Of a stretch of 35,463 bases of DNA, positions 1 through 8,441 are shown piece after piece (positions within the stretch are counted from its first letter, which is position 1; every line of letters starts with the position of its first letter). This stretch comes from Methylococcaceae bacterium. GTDB lineage: Bacteria; Pseudomonadota; Gammaproteobacteria; Methylococcales; Methylococcaceae. The notes below the pieces were generated by a model, which worked only from the letters and a program-made list of their open reading frames with translations, did not search any database and was not told where the DNA came from. The position numbers and the translations under genes were made by a program. Where the stretch lies: assembly GCA_902810705.1 (NCBI GenBank), contig CADDYU010000028.1, positions 1 through 35,463 on the forward strand. The letters run 5' to 3'.

Positions 1-981
1 GCGCCCCTTGAATCGGCGGACTGGCCCGTGCCCGAGCCCGGCCCCGGCGAGGTGCTGATTCGGGTTTCCGCTTGCGGCGTCTGCCATACCGAACTGGACG
101 AAATCGAAGGCCGCCTGCCGCCGCCTAAGCTCCCGGTGATTCTGGGGCACCAGGTGGTGGGCCGGGTGGCCGCCAAGGGCGCCGGGGTCGAGGAGCCCGC
201 GCTCGGGGAGCGGGTCGGCGTGGCCTGGATTCACGCCGCCTGCGGCGTCTGCGCCTACTGCCTGGCAGGCGAGGAGAACCTTTGCCCGAAATTCCAGGCC
301 ACGGGCCGGGACGCCCACGGCGGCTATGCCGAATACACCATCGCCCCGGCCGCCTTCGTGTACCCGATTCCGGATATCTTCTCCGACGCCGAGGCCGCCC
401 CCCTGCTCTGCGCCGGGGCCATCGGCTACCGCTCGCTGAAGCTGGCGGCGCTGCGGAACGGGCAAATCCTGGGGCTTACCGGCTTCGGGGCGTCGGCCCA
501 TTTGGTGCTCACGATGGCGCGCCACCATTATCCGGACAGCCCCGTGTTCGTCTTCGCCCGCAGCCCCGAGGAACGGGCTTTCGCCCTGGCGCTGGGCGCC
601 GCCTGGACCGGAAACACCGAGGACGAGCCGCCGGCCGCGCCGGATGCGATCATCGACACGACGCCGGTCTGGCGTCCCATTGTGGCGGCGCTGAGATGTC
701 TCGCCCCGGGCGGCCGGCTGGTGATCAACGCCATCCGCAAGGAGGAGACCGACAAGAAGGCTCTGCTCAGCCTCGACTATCCGGCCCACCTCTGGATGGA
801 AAAGGAAATCAAGAGCGTCGCCAACGTGGCCCGGAGCGACGTGCGGGAATTCCTGGCGTTGGCCGCCGAGATTCCCATCCGGCCGGCGGTGGAGGAATAT
901 CCCCTGGCCGAGGCCAACCGCGCCCTGTTCGAACTCAAGACCCGCCGGATCCGGGGAGCCAAGGTGCTGCGCGTCGCTTGA
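1..981 (+). CDS. Zinc-dependent alcohol dehydrogenase (5' end outside window)
   Basis: Medium-chain zinc alcohol dehydrogenase, expected to oxidise an alcohol with NAD(P) in the cytoplasm. The frame is open from base 1, so the GTG at 28 is probably internal and the start lies upstream of the window. Numbering the visible 326 residues, the catalytic-zinc site shows CGVCHT (Cys25 to His29), GHQ at 49-51 and a Cys near 137. The structural zinc is held by Cys81, Cys84, Cys87 and Cys95. Most family members have GHE; GHQ occurs in one subgroup as far as I recall. The Rossmann turn reads TGFGASAHL rather than GxGxxG. The substrate cannot be told from sequence. The next gene converges on it 28 bases away. 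Confidence 0.9.
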   Translation, partial: APLESADWPVPEPGPGEVLIRVSACGVCHTELDEIEGRLPPPKLPVILGHQVVGRVAAKGAGVEEPALGERVGVAWIHAACGVCAYCLAGEENLCPKFQATGRDAHGGYAEYTIAPAAFVYPIPDIFSDAEAAPLLCAGAIGYRSLKLAALRNGQILGLTGFGASAHLVLTMARHHYPDSPVFVFARSPEERAFALALGAAWTGNTEDEPPAAPDAIIDTTPVWRPIVAALRCLAPGGRLVINAIRKEETDKKALLSLDYPAHLWMEKEIKSVANVARSDVREFLALAAEIPIRPAVEEYPLAEANRALFELKTRRIRGAKVLRVA

Positions 982-1009
982 CGAGGCTGACCGTCGCCGC
1001 TCCGCCGTT

Positions 1010-1588
1010 CTACCCGTCCGCCATGCCGATCGCCCGGCGGAAGCACCAGTCGAACAGCAACCGCCATTCCGCCAGCTGGATTCGGCGGCACAACGGTTCC
1101 GCGCCGCTCTTTCCGGTGCGGGCGGCCTCGCAGAGATCGACGAAACGATAAGGGTCCCATTCGGTTTGCTCGGCCAGGAAGCGCGTCTCGGGCGCTAGAG
1201 CCTCCGCGCCCGCGAGCTGCCGCGCCGCCTCGCAGAGGTCGGGAAAGACCGGATGCCGCCCGGTCCGGTTCAGCCAGTACTTGCTGTTGCCGCTGTCCGG
1301 CTCCCGCCGGTGCATGATCGAATGCCAAAGGCTCCCGGTCGGCGTGGAGATCGTCTGGCTGATTTTGTGGCTCTCGTCCAGATAGTCGTGGTAAAGCCAC
1401 AGTCCGGCCAGGCAGGCCGCCGCCATGGCGGGGTCCCGGACGGTCCTCGGCCCGAAAGCGAGTGCGCTGTCAAGCTCCGCCAGCCGGGCTCTGGCATGGG
1501 GATTCGGCCGGCCGGGGCCGAGCTCGTTCAGGCGCTCTTTCGCCAAGAGGGAAGAGAGCCGCGGGCCATAGAGAGTTGAATCGAACAT
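1010..1588 (-). CDS. Conserved hypothetical protein, 192 aa
   Basis: Soluble 192-residue protein with no signal peptide or membrane segment, rich in Trp, His and Arg. Blocks that look conserved are LWLYHDYLDESHKISQ, SLWHSIMHRREPD followed by NSKYW, HPVFPDLCEAA, and a C-terminal WRLLFDWCFRRA. I have the impression of related hypothetical proteins in other bacteria but cannot name a family or function. The ATG at 1588 is supported by a GAGGA Shine-Dalgarno sequence about nine bases upstream. It converges on the alcohol dehydrogenase. A possible small frame (1528-1857, same strand) overlaps its 5' end by about 60 bases. Confidence 0.75.
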   Translation of the reverse strand: MFDSTLYGPRLSSLLAKERLNELGPGRPNPHARARLAELDSALAFGPRTVRDPAMAAACLAGLWLYHDYLDESHKISQTISTPTGSLWHSIMHRREPDSGNSKYWLNRTGRHPVFPDLCEAARQLAGAEALAPETRFLAEQTEWDPYRFVDLCEAARTGKSGAEPLCRRIQLAEWRLLFDWCFRRAIGMADG

Positions 1589-1857
1589 GGTGGATGTCCT
1601 CGCTTCGAAGCCTGTCTTGAAGGGAGAGCGGAACTCCCGATGAAAATCTCGACGGTTCCGGCCATCCGCGCGGTTTGGCCGAGCCGCGCCTGGATTCGAA
1701 CGGCCGCATCGTGGCGGCGGTAGACCAGTACGACGCCATCGCCAGCCTTCGGCCGCGCCGTCCGCCTCGTGCCCGTCTGGACGTCTTGATTATCCTGAAC
1801 GAGATGGCGGAGCAAAGCTAGCTCGACAGCGGGGCGGTCAATGGGTTCATTTTCCAT
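1528..1857 (-). CDS. Possible small hypothetical protein, 109 aa
   Basis: A 109-codon frame starting with ATG at 1857 and running into the start of the next minus-strand gene with a 61-base overlap. The first two thirds have plausible codon use and a block GDGVVLVYRRHDAAVRIQARL that could be a beta hairpin. The last third is low in conviction because it shares DNA with the neighbour. Only a weak GGTAGAG precedes the start. I recognise no family. It may be a real upstream gene of a two-gene unit or a chance frame in GC-rich DNA. Confidence 0.3.
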   Translation of the reverse strand: MENEPIDRPAVELALLRHLVQDNQDVQTGTRRTARPKAGDGVVLVYRRHDAAVRIQARLGQTARMAGTVEIFIGSSALPSRQASKRGHPPCSIQLSMARGSLPSWRKSA

Positions 1858-2107
1858 CTCTACCAAAGCAAATCCGGGCAACGTCCCGGCGCCTTCCGGA
1901 GCCATCGGCTCGACGATCGGAATGTCGTCATTAACGCCTTGACCTGATTCCGCCGCACTTCTCTCCGGCCAGGCCGCCGTTGCGGAAACTTCCGTACCGC
2001 CTCCGCTCTCCTAGCTTCCAAGCGGAGCGAATCCCGTCCTCGGTCTAGTCTGTTAAACTTTTCGGCCCCCAACGGCCACCGTCCCCTCAACGCTCAGGAG
2101 CACCGCC
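1858..2107. other. Intergenic region upstream of rapA
   Basis: Together with the doubtful frame at 1528-1857 this forms about 520 bases without a confident gene between a minus-strand hypothetical gene and rapA. I see no tRNA-like, terminator-like or repeat structure. A TTAAACT string near 2052 could be a -10 element for rapA, but no convincing -35 partner is present. Confidence 0.4.
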
Positions 2108-4957
2108 TTGCCGATTTTCGTTCCCGGCCAACGCTGGATCAGTGAAACCGAGCCCGAACTGGGCCTCGGGATGGTGCTTTCGGTCGAAAGCAACCGCGTG
2201 ACCGTGCTGTTCATCGCCAGCAGCGAGCGGCGCACCTATGCGGCCGATAACGCACCGCTGACCCGGGTGCGGTTCGCCGAAGGCGATTGCGTGGAAAGCG
2301 CCCAAGGCTGGAAACTGACGGTGTCCGCGGTGCGCGAGGAGAACGGCATTCTGACCTACGAGGGACACGACACCGCCGGCCGCCCGAGGAGCCTCGACGA
2401 GATGGAGCTCAGCCACTCCCTGCAATTCAACAAGCCGGAGGATCGGCTGTTCACCGGGCAGTTGGATGATCCCGCGATGTTCCGCCTGCGCTACGAAACC
2501 TTGCACCTGATCGGCGGCCTGGAACAGTCGCCGGTGCGAGGATTGTGCGGAGCGCGCGTCTATCCCATTCCCCATCAGCTGTACATCGCCCGCGAGGTGG
2601 CCCATCGTGAGGCGCCGCGGGTCCTGCTCGCCGACGAGGTGGGCCTCGGCAAGACCATCGAGGCCGGCCTCATACTGCATCACCAGCTGCTCACGGGGCG
2701 CGCCGAGCGGGTCCTCGTCATCGTGCCGGAAGCCCTACTGCACCAGTGGCTGGTGGAAATGCGCCGGCGCTTCAATCTGCGTTTCAGCCTGTTCGACCCG
2801 GAGCGCTACCGGCAGATCCACGACGGCAATCCGTTTCAGAGCGAGCAACTGGTCTTGTGCAGCCTGGATTTCTTCATGGCCGCCGCCGAGCGGCGGGAGC
2901 TGGCCCTGGCCGCCGGCTGGGACCTTTGCGTCGTCGACGAGGCGCATCACCTGGCCTGGTCGGAGCAGGGGGCGAGCCCCGAGTACCGCTTCATCGAAAC
3001 GCTGGGTCAGGCCGTGCCGGGCCTTCTGCTGCTGACGGCGACTCCGGAGCAATTGGGCAAGCGAAGCCATTTCGCCCGGCTCCGCCTGCTCGATCCGGAC
3101 CGTTTCTACGACTTCGAACGGTTTCTGGCGGAGGAACGGGAATACCAAGCGCTGGCCGAGGTCATCCACCATTTGCTCGATGACCCGGAACTGGACCGGA
3201 ACACCCTGAACAGGCTCAAGGCTCTCATTTCCCAGGATTTGGCCGACGACCTACTGGCCCGAATCGAGGATCCGGCCACCGCCGAGCCGGCGCGGAAAGC
3301 GCTGATCCAATTGCTGTTGGATCGCCACGGCACCGGGCGGGTCTTGTTCCGCAACACCCGCGCCACGGTCAAGGGCTTTCCGGAGCGGGAACTCTTGGCC
3401 GAGGCCCTGCCCTGGCCCGAGCCCTATCGGGCTCTCTTCGCCGATGAATCCGCCGGCCTCGACGAGCGGCTTCATCCGGAAACCCTTTACCGCCGGAAGA
3501 ACTCCTCTAGTGTCGAATGGTGGCGGCTGGACCCGCGGGTCGAATGGCTGACGCGGACCCTGATTCGACTCCGGCCAGCCAAGATATTGGTGATCTGCGC
3601 TTTGGCGGAGACCGCCATCGACCTGGAAGAGGCCCTACGCAACGCCGGCATACGGGCGGCGGCTTTTCACGAGCGGCTAGGCATCGTCGCCCGCGACCGG
3701 GCCGCGGCTTGGTTCGCCGATTTCGAGGACGGCGCGCAGGTGCTGGTCTGCTCGGAGATCGGCAGCGAGGGCCGGAATTTTCAGTTCGCCCATCATCTGG
3801 CGCTGTTCGATCTTCCTCTCAATCCCGATCTTCTGGAGCAACGCATCGGCCGGCTGGACCGCATCGGGCAGACCGAGACCATCCGCATCCACGCCGCCTA
3901 TTTCGAGCCTAGCGCCCAAAGCGTGCTGTTCCGTTGGTATCACGAGGCCCTGAACGCCTTCTGCGAGTTTAATCCGGCCGCGCCCGCCGTTTACGCTCGG
4001 CTCCAGGAAAAGCTCGTCGCGCTACTGCATCATTCCGAGGCCGATTCGGAAGCGGCGCTGATCGAGGCGGCCCGGCGGCTCTCGACCCAAATCCGGCAGC
4101 AATTGCACGAGGGCCGCGATCGGCTGTTGGAGCTCAACTCCTGCCGCAAGGAGGAGGCGGAAGGGCTGGTCGAAGAGGTGCGGAAAGCCGACCATAATGG
4201 GCTCCTCTGGCCCTACCTGGAACGGGTTTTCGATGCCTATGGGGTCAGCGTGGAAGAGCATTCCGAGTCCTGCTTCATCTTGCGGCCCGGCGAATACATG
4301 CGCACCCAGTTCCCGGAACTGCCGGACGAAGGCGTCACCGTCACCTTGAATCGGAACATCGGCCTGGCCCGCGAGGACATGCTGTTCCTGACCTTCGAGC
4401 ACCCGATGGTGCGCGGGGCCATCGATCTTCTGCTCAACAGCGAGCACGGCAATGCCGCCCTGAGCGTGGCACGCCATCCCGAGCTGGAACCGGGCCAATT
4501 TTTGGTCGAGGCGTTCTTTCTAGTCGAATGCAGCGCGCCCAAACGTCTGCACGTCGGCCGGTTTCTTCCACCTACGTCGCTGCGCTACCTGTTCGATCAA
4601 GCCGGGGCCGATCTCGGCGCTCTCTCCTTCGAGAGCTTGGTGGAGCAGCCCCGGCAATTCGACCGGGAACACGCCCTGGAGCTCGTGCGCGGCCAGCGGA
4701 AGCTCATCGAGCGGCTGCTGAAGTTGGCTGCGCGAAAGGCCCAGGCGAAACTGCCCTTGATCATCGCCGACAGCGCCAAGCGCATGCTCGACGCGATGAC
4801 CACCGAACTCAAGCGCCTGGCCGCGTTGCGGCGCGTCAATCCGAACGTGCGCAAGGAAGAACTGGACCAGATCAAGGAGAATGCCGTCGCCATGAACGCG
4901 GCCATCCAGGCCGCCCGCCTGCGCCTGGACGCGGTACGGATATTAGTGACGGTATAA
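2108..4957 (+). CDS. rapA: RNA polymerase-associated ATPase RapA (HepA)
   Basis: Swi2/Snf2-family ATPase that binds RNA polymerase and helps recycle it after transcription. At 949 aa it matches the roughly 968 aa of the E. coli protein. The N-terminal Tudor-like part begins with GQRWISETEPELGLG, close to the enterobacterial opening. The helicase core has Walker A DEVGLGKT at residues 176-183 and a DEAH box at 277-280. The second RecA lobe carries the IGRLDRIGQ motif near base 3850, and a long C-terminal RapA-specific region follows. The start is TTG, chosen because homologues begin at this point and AGGAG lies eight bases upstream at 2095-2099. It is transcribed alone and converges on the protease gene. 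Confidence 0.97.
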   Translation: MPIFVPGQRWISETEPELGLGMVLSVESNRVTVLFIASSERRTYAADNAPLTRVRFAEGDCVESAQGWKLTVSAVREENGILTYEGHDTAGRPRSLDEMELSHSLQFNKPEDRLFTGQLDDPAMFRLRYETLHLIGGLEQSPVRGLCGARVYPIPHQLYIAREVAHREAPRVLLADEVGLGKTIEAGLILHHQLLTGRAERVLVIVPEALLHQWLVEMRRRFNLRFSLFDPERYRQIHDGNPFQSEQLVLCSLDFFMAAAERRELALAAGWDLCVVDEAHHLAWSEQGASPEYRFIETLGQAVPGLLLLTATPEQLGKRSHFARLRLLDPDRFYDFERFLAEEREYQALAEVIHHLLDDPELDRNTLNRLKALISQDLADDLLARIEDPATAEPARKALIQLLLDRHGTGRVLFRNTRATVKGFPERELLAEALPWPEPYRALFADESAGLDERLHPETLYRRKNSSSVEWWRLDPRVEWLTRTLIRLRPAKILVICALAETAIDLEEALRNAGIRAAAFHERLGIVARDRAAAWFADFEDGAQVLVCSEIGSEGRNFQFAHHLALFDLPLNPDLLEQRIGRLDRIGQTETIRIHAAYFEPSAQSVLFRWYHEALNAFCEFNPAAPAVYARLQEKLVALLHHSEADSEAALIEAARRLSTQIRQQLHEGRDRLLELNSCRKEEAEGLVEEVRKADHNGLLWPYLERVFDAYGVSVEEHSESCFILRPGEYMRTQFPELPDEGVTVTLNRNIGLAREDMLFLTFEHPMVRGAIDLLLNSEHGNAALSVARHPELEPGQFLVEAFFLVECSAPKRLHVGRFLPPTSLRYLFDQAGADLGALSFESLVEQPRQFDREHALELVRGQRKLIERLLKLAARKAQAKLPLIIADSAKRMLDAMTTELKRLAALRRVNPNVRKEELDQIKENAVAMNAAIQAARLRLDAVRILVTV

Positions 4958-4990
4958 GGTGTGTCCCGCGCTCAGCCCGGCATCCGCCAC

Positions 4991-5683
4991 CTAGGGTCTT
5001 GGCGGGGCGCGGAGAAACGCCGGCAGCGTCGCGGCGTCCTCCCAGAACGAAAGCCCTTGCAGCGGCCCGATCTTGTGGGCTTCCAGCGCGCTAAGGCCAG
5101 GAATCCAGTCCGAGGGAATGGCATAGTAGCCGCCCGCGTGTCCGGCTGACAAAAAGGTTGCCAGCCCCACCAGCTTGCCGTTGGCACTGAAGATCCCGCC
5201 GCCGCTCGCTCCCAGCGTGAAATTCGCCGAGGTCTCGATGATGCGGCTGCCCTCGAAGGGATGCAAGGCCCTAACTTTCCCTTCCGAAAAGCTGATGCCG
5301 ATAGCGCGGGGGTATCCATAGAAATAGAGCGGCTGGCCGATCGCGAGTTGTTCGGTTTGGCCGAGGCTCGCGGATGGAAACGGAATTCCGGGCGTCGCCA
5401 GCAGGCAGAGGTCGTGCCGGGTATCGGCCTGCTGACTGACTGCGGGATAGCTCACCGAGCCCTTGGCGACCGTTACCCGAAGCGCGGCGCGGGTGACATG
5501 ACAGTTAGTCGCCACCCGATCCGGCCCCACCACCACCCCGGACCCGAAGAACATTTTGCCGGGCCCCGCGTAGGCTTGAATCTGCACCACGCTGAGGGAC
5601 AACGTATGATCCACGTCCGCGTCGGAGACATCGGGCCATAATCCGCCACCCCATAGTAAGCCGAACAGGACCAGCTGGCGCAT
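4991..5683 (-). CDS. Secreted trypsin-like serine protease
   Basis: A 230-residue S1-type peptidase with an N-terminal hydrophobic stretch typical of a Sec signal peptide, so probably periplasmic. The triad is visible: His62 in TNCHV, Asp91 in RHDLCLL and Ser160 in GASGGG. The oxyanion loop reads GASGGG instead of the common GNSGGP, but the serine is kept. There is no PDZ domain, unlike DegP/DegQ, so it is closer to single-domain trypsin-like proteins. AGAGGAG sits just upstream of the ATG at 5683. It converges on rapA with 33 bases between the stops. Its substrate is unknown. Confidence 0.85.
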   Translation of the reverse strand: MRQLVLFGLLWGGGLWPDVSDADVDHTLSLSVVQIQAYAGPGKMFFGSGVVVGPDRVATNCHVTRAALRVTVAKGSVSYPAVSQQADTRHDLCLLATPGIPFPSASLGQTEQLAIGQPLYFYGYPRAIGISFSEGKVRALHPFEGSRIIETSANFTLGASGGGIFSANGKLVGLATFLSAGHAGGYYAIPSDWIPGLSALEAHKIGPLQGLSFWEDAATLPAFLRAPPRP

Positions 5684-6282
5684 TGTCGTTCTCCTCTGTT
5701 CGCGGGCTGCAACATCGCCTACCTAAAAGGCCAGAACCTAGCGAGCCGGAAAGGGCCGCTTAAGCCTTCTCCTTAGAACTGTAGGACAATTCTCTCGCAT
5801 CCGGCTTTCCGGTCAATCCGAAAAGAGGCTAGGGCCGGTCTAGCGGACCTTTAATGGCCCTACACCGATGAGGATGATCGCTTCGAAGGGCGGCAAGGGA
5901 CAACCGCATTATTCGAGGAGCCTATCGGCGGTCCTGTAATTTTCGCCGCGTGATCCTATTGATACCGGTTTATATATTTGAGTAAGGGCATCGGCCGATA
6001 CCCTTATTATTCTCGGATAAATTCCCTAGATCACGAGGCCGCCTTTTCCAGGTCTTCATCGCCAGGATTGGCCGCATCCCTTGCAATAGCCTGGCTAAAG
6101 GGTATCCACTGGAAGAGAAAATCCAGCCATGCCCGCCTTTGGAGCGAGTTGCACCGGAATCTCACATTTCGAATAAAACCGATTCGGCCCGCTTTCTGGA
6201 AATGGCGCTAAGCCCATGATACTTGTTTCTGATAGGCCAGTGGCATTGTTCCTGCTTAAGCACTTCTCCGTTAATCCACTCC
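5684..6282. other. Gene-poor region, no supported gene
   Basis: About 600 bases between a minus-strand protease and the RNA-like modules. Base composition is more AT-rich than in the flanking genes. Small frames on both strands (for example 5978-6211 plus and 6095-6331 minus) have no recognisable protein and no ribosome-binding site. One hairpin-forming sequence is present at about 5993-6005: an AAGGG/CCCTT outer stem around the ATCGGCCGAT palindrome, followed by an AT-rich tract. I saw no transposase remnant. Confidence 0.5.
6246..6275 (+). promoter_or_regulatory. Weak candidate sigma-70 promoter before RNA module A
   Basis: TTGTTC at 6246-6251 and GTTAAT at 6270-6275 are separated by 18 bases. 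The match is only 3/6 and 4/6. The predicted start falls at about 6282-6283, the first base of the closing stem of module A. The positional fit, not the motif quality, makes it worth recording. Confidence 0.25.
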
Positions 6283-6364
6283 GCGCCAACGAGGGCGAAG
6301 GATAAGAGACGAAGGCGTCGATGATACCCACGTTCTATTGAAGGGTTTACACAGGCGCTTTTTT
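6283..6364 (+). ncRNA. Structured RNA module A, terminator-closed
   Basis: The 5' GCGCC at 6283-6287 can pair with GGCGC at 6354-6358, which is followed at once by six T's (6359-6364) as in an intrinsic terminator. The same 5' strand can instead pair locally: CGCC 6284-6287 with GGCG 6294-6297 around a six-base loop. Inside lie GGATA and GAGA strings, a GAC-GAAGGC-GTC hairpin (6308-6319) and an ACCC/GGGT hairpin (6326-6346). Module B, 213 bases downstream, repeats this order. It could be a riboswitch-like attenuator or a small RNA with its own terminator. I could not match it to a known class. Confidence 0.5.
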
Positions 6365-6495
6365 GCCTACGAGCCAAGGGAGTAACAATAACTCCGGTGT
6401 GGATTGGTTGAATATCACTGTTACCGAGTAGCAAACAGGTTGAATTCCGCTCCAGCCGGTTCGGCCTGCTACTGATTTACGTAATGTAGTATTCA

Positions 6496-6572
6496 GCGCC
6501 GAAGGTGGCGGTGGATACGAGAATAGGACAAAGGCGTCCTGCGATTTGCATGAATCGCATGGGCGCTTTTTT
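6496..6572 (+). ncRNA. Structured RNA module B, second copy, in porin leader
   Basis: Second copy of the module at 6283-6364. GCGCC 6496-6500 pairs either with GGCG 6507-6510 or with GGCGC 6562-6566, which runs into six T's (6567-6572). Between them are GGATA and GAGA strings, hairpin GGAC-AAAGGC-GTCC (6526-6539) and a strong hairpin TGCGATT/AATCGCA (6540-6559). Loop AAAGGC matches GAAGGC in copy A, while the third hairpin differs in sequence but keeps its place. That pattern suggests conservation of structure. The T-run ends 55 bases before the porin ATG, so termination here would block the porin. Confidence 0.55.
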
Positions 6573-6627
6573 GTTTTCAAAACTCGGTGGCCATAGGTTT
6601 TTATCTGAATAATAAGGAAACCCATCC

Positions 6628-8196
6628 ATGATCGAGAAAATTTTTCGGGGTCGAATATTTCTTTGGCATAAGCCCAGTTTTTTTAGTCCTAAGCGGCGGC
6701 TCCCGTGGGCCTTGACCGTCGTGTCGCTTTTGCTGATCGAACCCCCGCTATTCGCCGAGGACGAACCACCCTTGGGCCAGATCACGCCTAATCTCAGAAT
6801 TCTCGGTGAGCTCCGGGCTCGCTACGAAGCCTTCGATTTCTTCAAACCGGCTCTGAATCCTGCGGCGGGTGTGACCGCCAACGATAATGACTATGATTTC
6901 GGGGCCCTCCGCGCCAGGCTGGGCATCGCTCTGGACACGCCTTACCTCGAAGGCCTCGTCCAAGGCCAGTACACCGGTTTATATGGATTACCCGATCGGG
7001 CGTTCGCGGGGCCTTCGGTCGGGCCGCTGGGTCCCTTCGGCGGAGCCTACTATAAGGACAGCGGCAGCATCAATCCTGGTCAGGTCTTTCTCAAGCAGGC
7101 TTATCTGAACCTCAAGCTCCAGTCGCTGGTCGGGTTGCCCAATTCGTTCTTCAAGGGTGGCCGCTTCGAAATTTCGGACGGGCTCGAATACCGCACCGGA
7201 GACACCAAATTCGACTTTCTGAAGCTCGCGCGGGTCTCTCAAAAATTGATCGGTCCCTTCGATTTCGCTCATATAAGTCGCAGTTTCGACGGCTTCTCGC
7301 TGGTTTACGATAATCCCCTGGTCAATCTCACCTTGTCCGCCACGCACCCCACGCAGGGTGGATTCAATATCCACGCCCAGGATCAAATCAGCCATATCGA
7401 TCTGGCCTACGGCGCGCTGACCAGCAAGCGGGGGGCGCTCTTGCCCGACACGGAGGCTCGATTGTTTTATCTGTATTACGGCGATGACCGCGATGTTCAG
7501 CCGACCGATAACCGGCCGCTTCCCTTGCGTCCGAAACTGAGCCGCGAGAGCCTGGCGATCAGCACCATCGGCACGCATTGGCTGTTCGTCACGAAGTTCG
7601 GCCCCGGCGCGCTCGACGGCCTGCTGTGGGGCGCCTATCAGTTCGGCGACTGGACCAATCTGAACCACAGCGCCTATGCGGCCACCGCGGAACTCGGCTA
7701 TCAATGGCCCGACGTATTTCTCAAGCCTTGGATCAGGGCCGGATATTTCCGGAGTTCCGGCGACACCAACTCCCGCGACGGCCGTCACGAAACCTTCTTT
7801 CAGGTGTTGCCGACGGTGCGCGTTCAAGCCAAGTTCCCGTTCTTCAATCTCATGAATCTCCAGGATGCCTTCGCCCAGGTGATCGTGGCGCCGACCCAAG
7901 CCACCAAGCTGGGAGTGGACTACCACTATCTCTCCCTAGCCGAGGGCAGCGATCTTTTCTATGGAGGGTCAGGAGCCACCTCGCGCTCGGGCAGCTTCGG
8001 CTACTTCGGCCGGGCCTCCGGCGGCCATGAACGGGTGGGGCAATTGGTGGATGTCAGCTTCACGTATACCCTGAACAAGTATGTTTTCTGGAGCGCGTAT
8101 TACGGCCACGCCTTCGGCGATACCGTGACCCGCAACGCTTATCAGTTGAAAAACGATGCCGATTACGGCTTTGTCGAGGTCAATGTATCCTTTTAG
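6628..8196 (+). CDS. Outer-membrane porin, alginate-export-like family
   Basis: A 522-residue outer-membrane beta-barrel. A long basic N-region is followed by a hydrophobic segment and a likely signal cleavage after LFA near residue 44. The mature part has many amphipathic strands with aromatic girdles, repeated GDxTN and YxYL-type blocks, and ends VEVNVSF, with the C-terminal Phe typical of barrels inserted by the BAM complex. The overall look fits the alginate-export family (AlgE/OprD-like); the solute is unknown. AAGGA at 6614-6618 lies nine bases before the ATG. The leader contains RNA modules A and B, so expression may be set by transcription attenuation. No operon partner follows; the next gene is about 245 bases away. 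Confidence 0.82.
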   Translation: MIEKIFRGRIFLWHKPSFFSPKRRLPWALTVVSLLLIEPPLFAEDEPPLGQITPNLRILGELRARYEAFDFFKPALNPAAGVTANDNDYDFGALRARLGIALDTPYLEGLVQGQYTGLYGLPDRAFAGPSVGPLGPFGGAYYKDSGSINPGQVFLKQAYLNLKLQSLVGLPNSFFKGGRFEISDGLEYRTGDTKFDFLKLARVSQKLIGPFDFAHISRSFDGFSLVYDNPLVNLTLSATHPTQGGFNIHAQDQISHIDLAYGALTSKRGALLPDTEARLFYLYYGDDRDVQPTDNRPLPLRPKLSRESLAISTIGTHWLFVTKFGPGALDGLLWGAYQFGDWTNLNHSAYAATAELGYQWPDVFLKPWIRAGYFRSSGDTNSRDGRHETFFQVLPTVRVQAKFPFFNLMNLQDAFAQVIVAPTQATKLGVDYHYLSLAEGSDLFYGGSGATSRSGSFGYFGRASGGHERVGQLVDVSFTYTLNKYVFWSAYYGHAFGDTVTRNAYQLKNDADYGFVEVNVSF

Positions 8197-8441
8197 GCCC
8201 GGCGCTCGATGAAAGGGTCGAGTATTGAGGAAGGGAATCAGGACCTCTTCAACGGAAAACGCCGGATAGAGGCTAAGCGGCTTTTGGGGAGAACTCCCAA
8301 GGCGCGAGGTCGAGAAATTAACCCGGCCGCTGAATCGCGCGATTTTGAAAGCGGCTTAAAGATGCGGCAGACTTCTCTGAAGTCGCGGTCCGGGCGCCTG
8401 AGGCGCAAGCCGGTTTCGCAGGAGCAACGTGTTAACGACCC

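Noticed and set aside
5978-6211. Possible gene in the gap before the porin
   Set aside because: TTG start, no ribosome site, no recognisable protein, and AT-rich non-coding composition.
6988-7926. 312-codon frame antisense to the porin
   Set aside because: The porin on the other strand has a signal peptide, barrel pattern and ribosome site; this frame is its shadow.
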